Assembly: GCA_046331565.1 (NCBI GenBank)
Contig: JAXLQP010000002.1
Location: forward strand, 248,001-312,000
From: DASRDU01 sp046331565
GTDB taxonomy: Bacteria; Acidobacteriota; Blastocatellia; RBC074
Length of the DNA: 64,000 nt
Direction: 5' to 3'
Made by a program: the position numbers and the translations under genes
The notes under the pieces: model-generated
The model's input: only the letters and a program-made list of their open reading frames with translations
Databases searched by the model: none
What the model was told of the DNA's origin: nothing
Part shown: positions 62,795 through 64,000 of the stretch, one piece after another
Position numbering within the stretch: position 1 is the first letter of the stretch
Layout: each line of letters begins with the position of its first letter

Positions 62795-63406
62795 TCAGAC
62801 AGCTTCGCGCAGGTGCGCCAGTTTGGCGCGCATCAGTTGCAGGCCCGTATAGAGCCGCGATTTGACGGTGCTGACCGGAATGCCAAGCACTTCAGCAATC
62901 TCCGCGAAGGTCATTTCCTCATACTCTTTCATGACGATTACCTGCCGCATCTCAGCGGGCAGCGCGTGCAGGGCGCGGCGCACAATCGCCACACGCTGAT
63001 CACGGTGCAGCCGCTCTGAAGTGTTTTCAGCGGTTTCATCAGCGATTTCAAACGGGCGACCTTCGGCATCGGTCGCATCCAGCGATTGTTCGGCGGCGAC
63101 GCCCTGACGACGCAGCCGCGAATGGCAGGCGTTGAGCGCGATGCGATAAAGCCACGACGAGAATTTCGCTTCGCCGCGAAACCGGCTCAGATTGCGGTAA
63201 GCGGCCAGAAATGTCTCCTGGCAAATATCGCGCGCTTCCTCTTCGCGGCCCATCATCCGCAGGGCGAGGCCGTAAATCTGCCGCTCCCAGCGGCGCACCA
63301 GCACATTGAAAGTATCTGTTTCTCCGGCCAGGGTGCGTTCAATCAACTGATCGTCGCTCAGTTCCGCGCTCGCATCCGGGTCGTATTCGACGAGTCTTCC
63401 AATCAT
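62795..63406 (-). CDS. ECF RNA polymerase sigma factor (RpoE-like)
   Basis: A 203-aa sigma-70-family factor. Region 2: TFNVLVRRWERQIYGLALRM and ICQETFLAAYRNLSRFRGEAKFSSWLYRI-type recognition of -10 DNA. Region 4: LPAEMRQVIVMKEYEEMTF and AEIAEVLGIPVSTVKSRLYTGLQ, the -35 helix-turn-helix. The acidic linker DATDAEGRPFEIADET is between. First gene of the sigma/anti-sigma/Spy operon, which suggests autoregulation; the promoter was not located in the 223 nt upstream. Confidence 0.95.
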   Translation of the reverse strand: MIGRLVEYDPDASAELSDDQLIERTLAGETDTFNVLVRRWERQIYGLALRMMGREEEARDICQETFLAAYRNLSRFRGEAKFSSWLYRIALNACHSRLRRQGVAAEQSLDATDAEGRPFEIADETAENTSERLHRDQRVAIVRRALHALPAEMRQVIVMKEYEEMTFAEIAEVLGIPVSTVKSRLYTGLQLMRAKLAHLREAV

Positions 63407-63629
63407 AAGTTGCGTGTTCTGCGGCGGCTCCTCCTGAACTGCCGAATTTCGTCATTCTGCCGTCACCACCGCTCCCTCAGACGCTCTGCCGGGCGCTAAA
63501 GTCTGGAAAAATCTTCTGCTTGTGAGCATCGTCCAGGTTTGCTACTATGCGCGCGGCCTGCACAACCCGTCTCACTTCATCCCCGCGCCTCAAACAAACT
63601 GACTGAAACTGAACGCCCGCCGTGTGATT
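63407..63629. other. 223-nt divergent promoter region
   Basis: Separates the ECF sigma gene from the divergent sensor gene. No gene or strong repeat seen. Confidence 0.4.
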
Positions 63630-64000
63630 ATGAGCCTGAGCCGGAAGCGCGTCAAAAATCTGTACCTCATCCTCGCCGTGCTGCTGCTGCTCGGAGTTAC
63701 GCCGATCATTTTCATCGGGTCGCAACTGACCGCCATCAACAGTCAGACGCTCGAAGCCAAAGAGAAAGTTCATCAGGTGCAGACCGTCCGCGACAAGGCC
63801 GAACAGATTGAACTTTACGTGCAGGGTTACATCGCGCAGGTCAGTTCGTATGCGCGGGCTTTTGAAATCGGCGGCGACCTGCACCGCGCAGGCAGCAGCG
63901 AAGGGCAGGCGCAGCTTGGCCGCACGCTCAGAGAAGACACTAATCTGATTGCGCTGGTGCTTGCGCCGCGCAACGCGCCCAACGATGCCAGCTACGCCTT
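63630..64000 (+). CDS. membrane sensor protein, N-terminal fragment (runs off window)
   Basis: The frame opens at ATG 63630 (or GTG 63624) and is open for 123 codons to the edge. A transmembrane helix (LYLILAVLLLLGVTPIIFIG) at residues 11-30 is followed by a helical extracytoplasmic part (EKVHQVQTVRDKAEQIELYVQGYIAQVSSYARAF). This is the opening of a Cache/HAMP-type sensor such as a histidine kinase or cyclase. The output domain lies outside the window, so no more can be said. Confidence 0.6.
   Translation, partial: MSLSRKRVKNLYLILAVLLLLGVTPIIFIGSQLTAINSQTLEAKEKVHQVQTVRDKAEQIELYVQGYIAQVSSYARAFEIGGDLHRAGSSEGQAQLGRTLREDTNLIALVLAPRNAPNDASYA

Overview
This is a GC-rich chromosomal window from a Gram-negative bacterium: it carries waaA and lpxK for lipid A/Kdo synthesis, lipoprotein and Tat signals, and ABC/PiT inner-membrane systems. 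The gene mix (DUF2339+DUF3999 pair, EF-P with a PGNLRA tip loop, many secreted peptidases, intergenic heptamer repeats and long hairpins) suggests Acidobacteriota, perhaps Blastocatellia-like. That assignment is inference; no rRNA or tRNA gene was seen to fix it.

Layout. 1-3.2 kb: the start of a small membrane protein, a secreted amidohydrolase and a CDF metal exporter. 3.2-11.5 kb: an accessory island. It opens with four tandem 24-25-codon genes for almost identical acidic peptides (a candidate RiPP or short-peptide locus), then a structured hairpin, a GNAT acetyltransferase, and a tiny translationally coupled ORF split by an IS5-like element. Two more IS elements, a truncated Rhs remnant, two orphan lipoproteins, a methyltransferase and a beta-sandwich protein follow. 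11.5-17.2 kb: inorganic pyrophosphatase, SixA phosphatase, the DUF3999/DUF2339 membrane pair and a 52-aa membrane peptide. 17.5-18.3 kb: a RAYT (REP-associated tyrosine transposase) flanked by 98-bp inverted repeats. 18.4-34.7 kb: acyl-CoA carboxylase, LhgO-like oxidase, YmdB-like phosphoesterase with a 6S-like RNA upstream, efp, waaA-lpxK-xerC, carA, a lytic transglycosylase, DUF445, a HELTH metallopeptidase, a thioesterase, a hydrolase and a TPR protein. 34.9-40.5 kb: an S9 peptidase and a 994-aa three-repeat secreted protein. 40.6-44.9 kb: a phosphate module (DUF47, PiT, PhoB/PhoR-like pair) ending in dut. 45.3-53.3 kb: ABC exporter, EF-hand protein, transaldolase, rhomboid-TPR, Tat-dependent DegT-family protein, DUF433, sucD. 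53.7-64 kb: hydrolase, a cca gene carrying an antisense HNH endonuclease gene, HD-GYP, DUF2203, FHA-like/trypsin-like protease, nucleotidyltransferase, an ECF sigma/anti-sigma/Spy-like operon and the start of a membrane sensor.

The most unusual items are (1) the ABAB array of short precursor-like peptides with its GNAT and IS-split small ORF, and (2) the HNH endonuclease gene on the opposite strand inside cca. Its insertion keeps the cca frame open and falls inside the conserved HPEG-D(V)W-HT segment. Intergenic regions are also rich in long perfect inverted repeats and heptamer tandem repeats.
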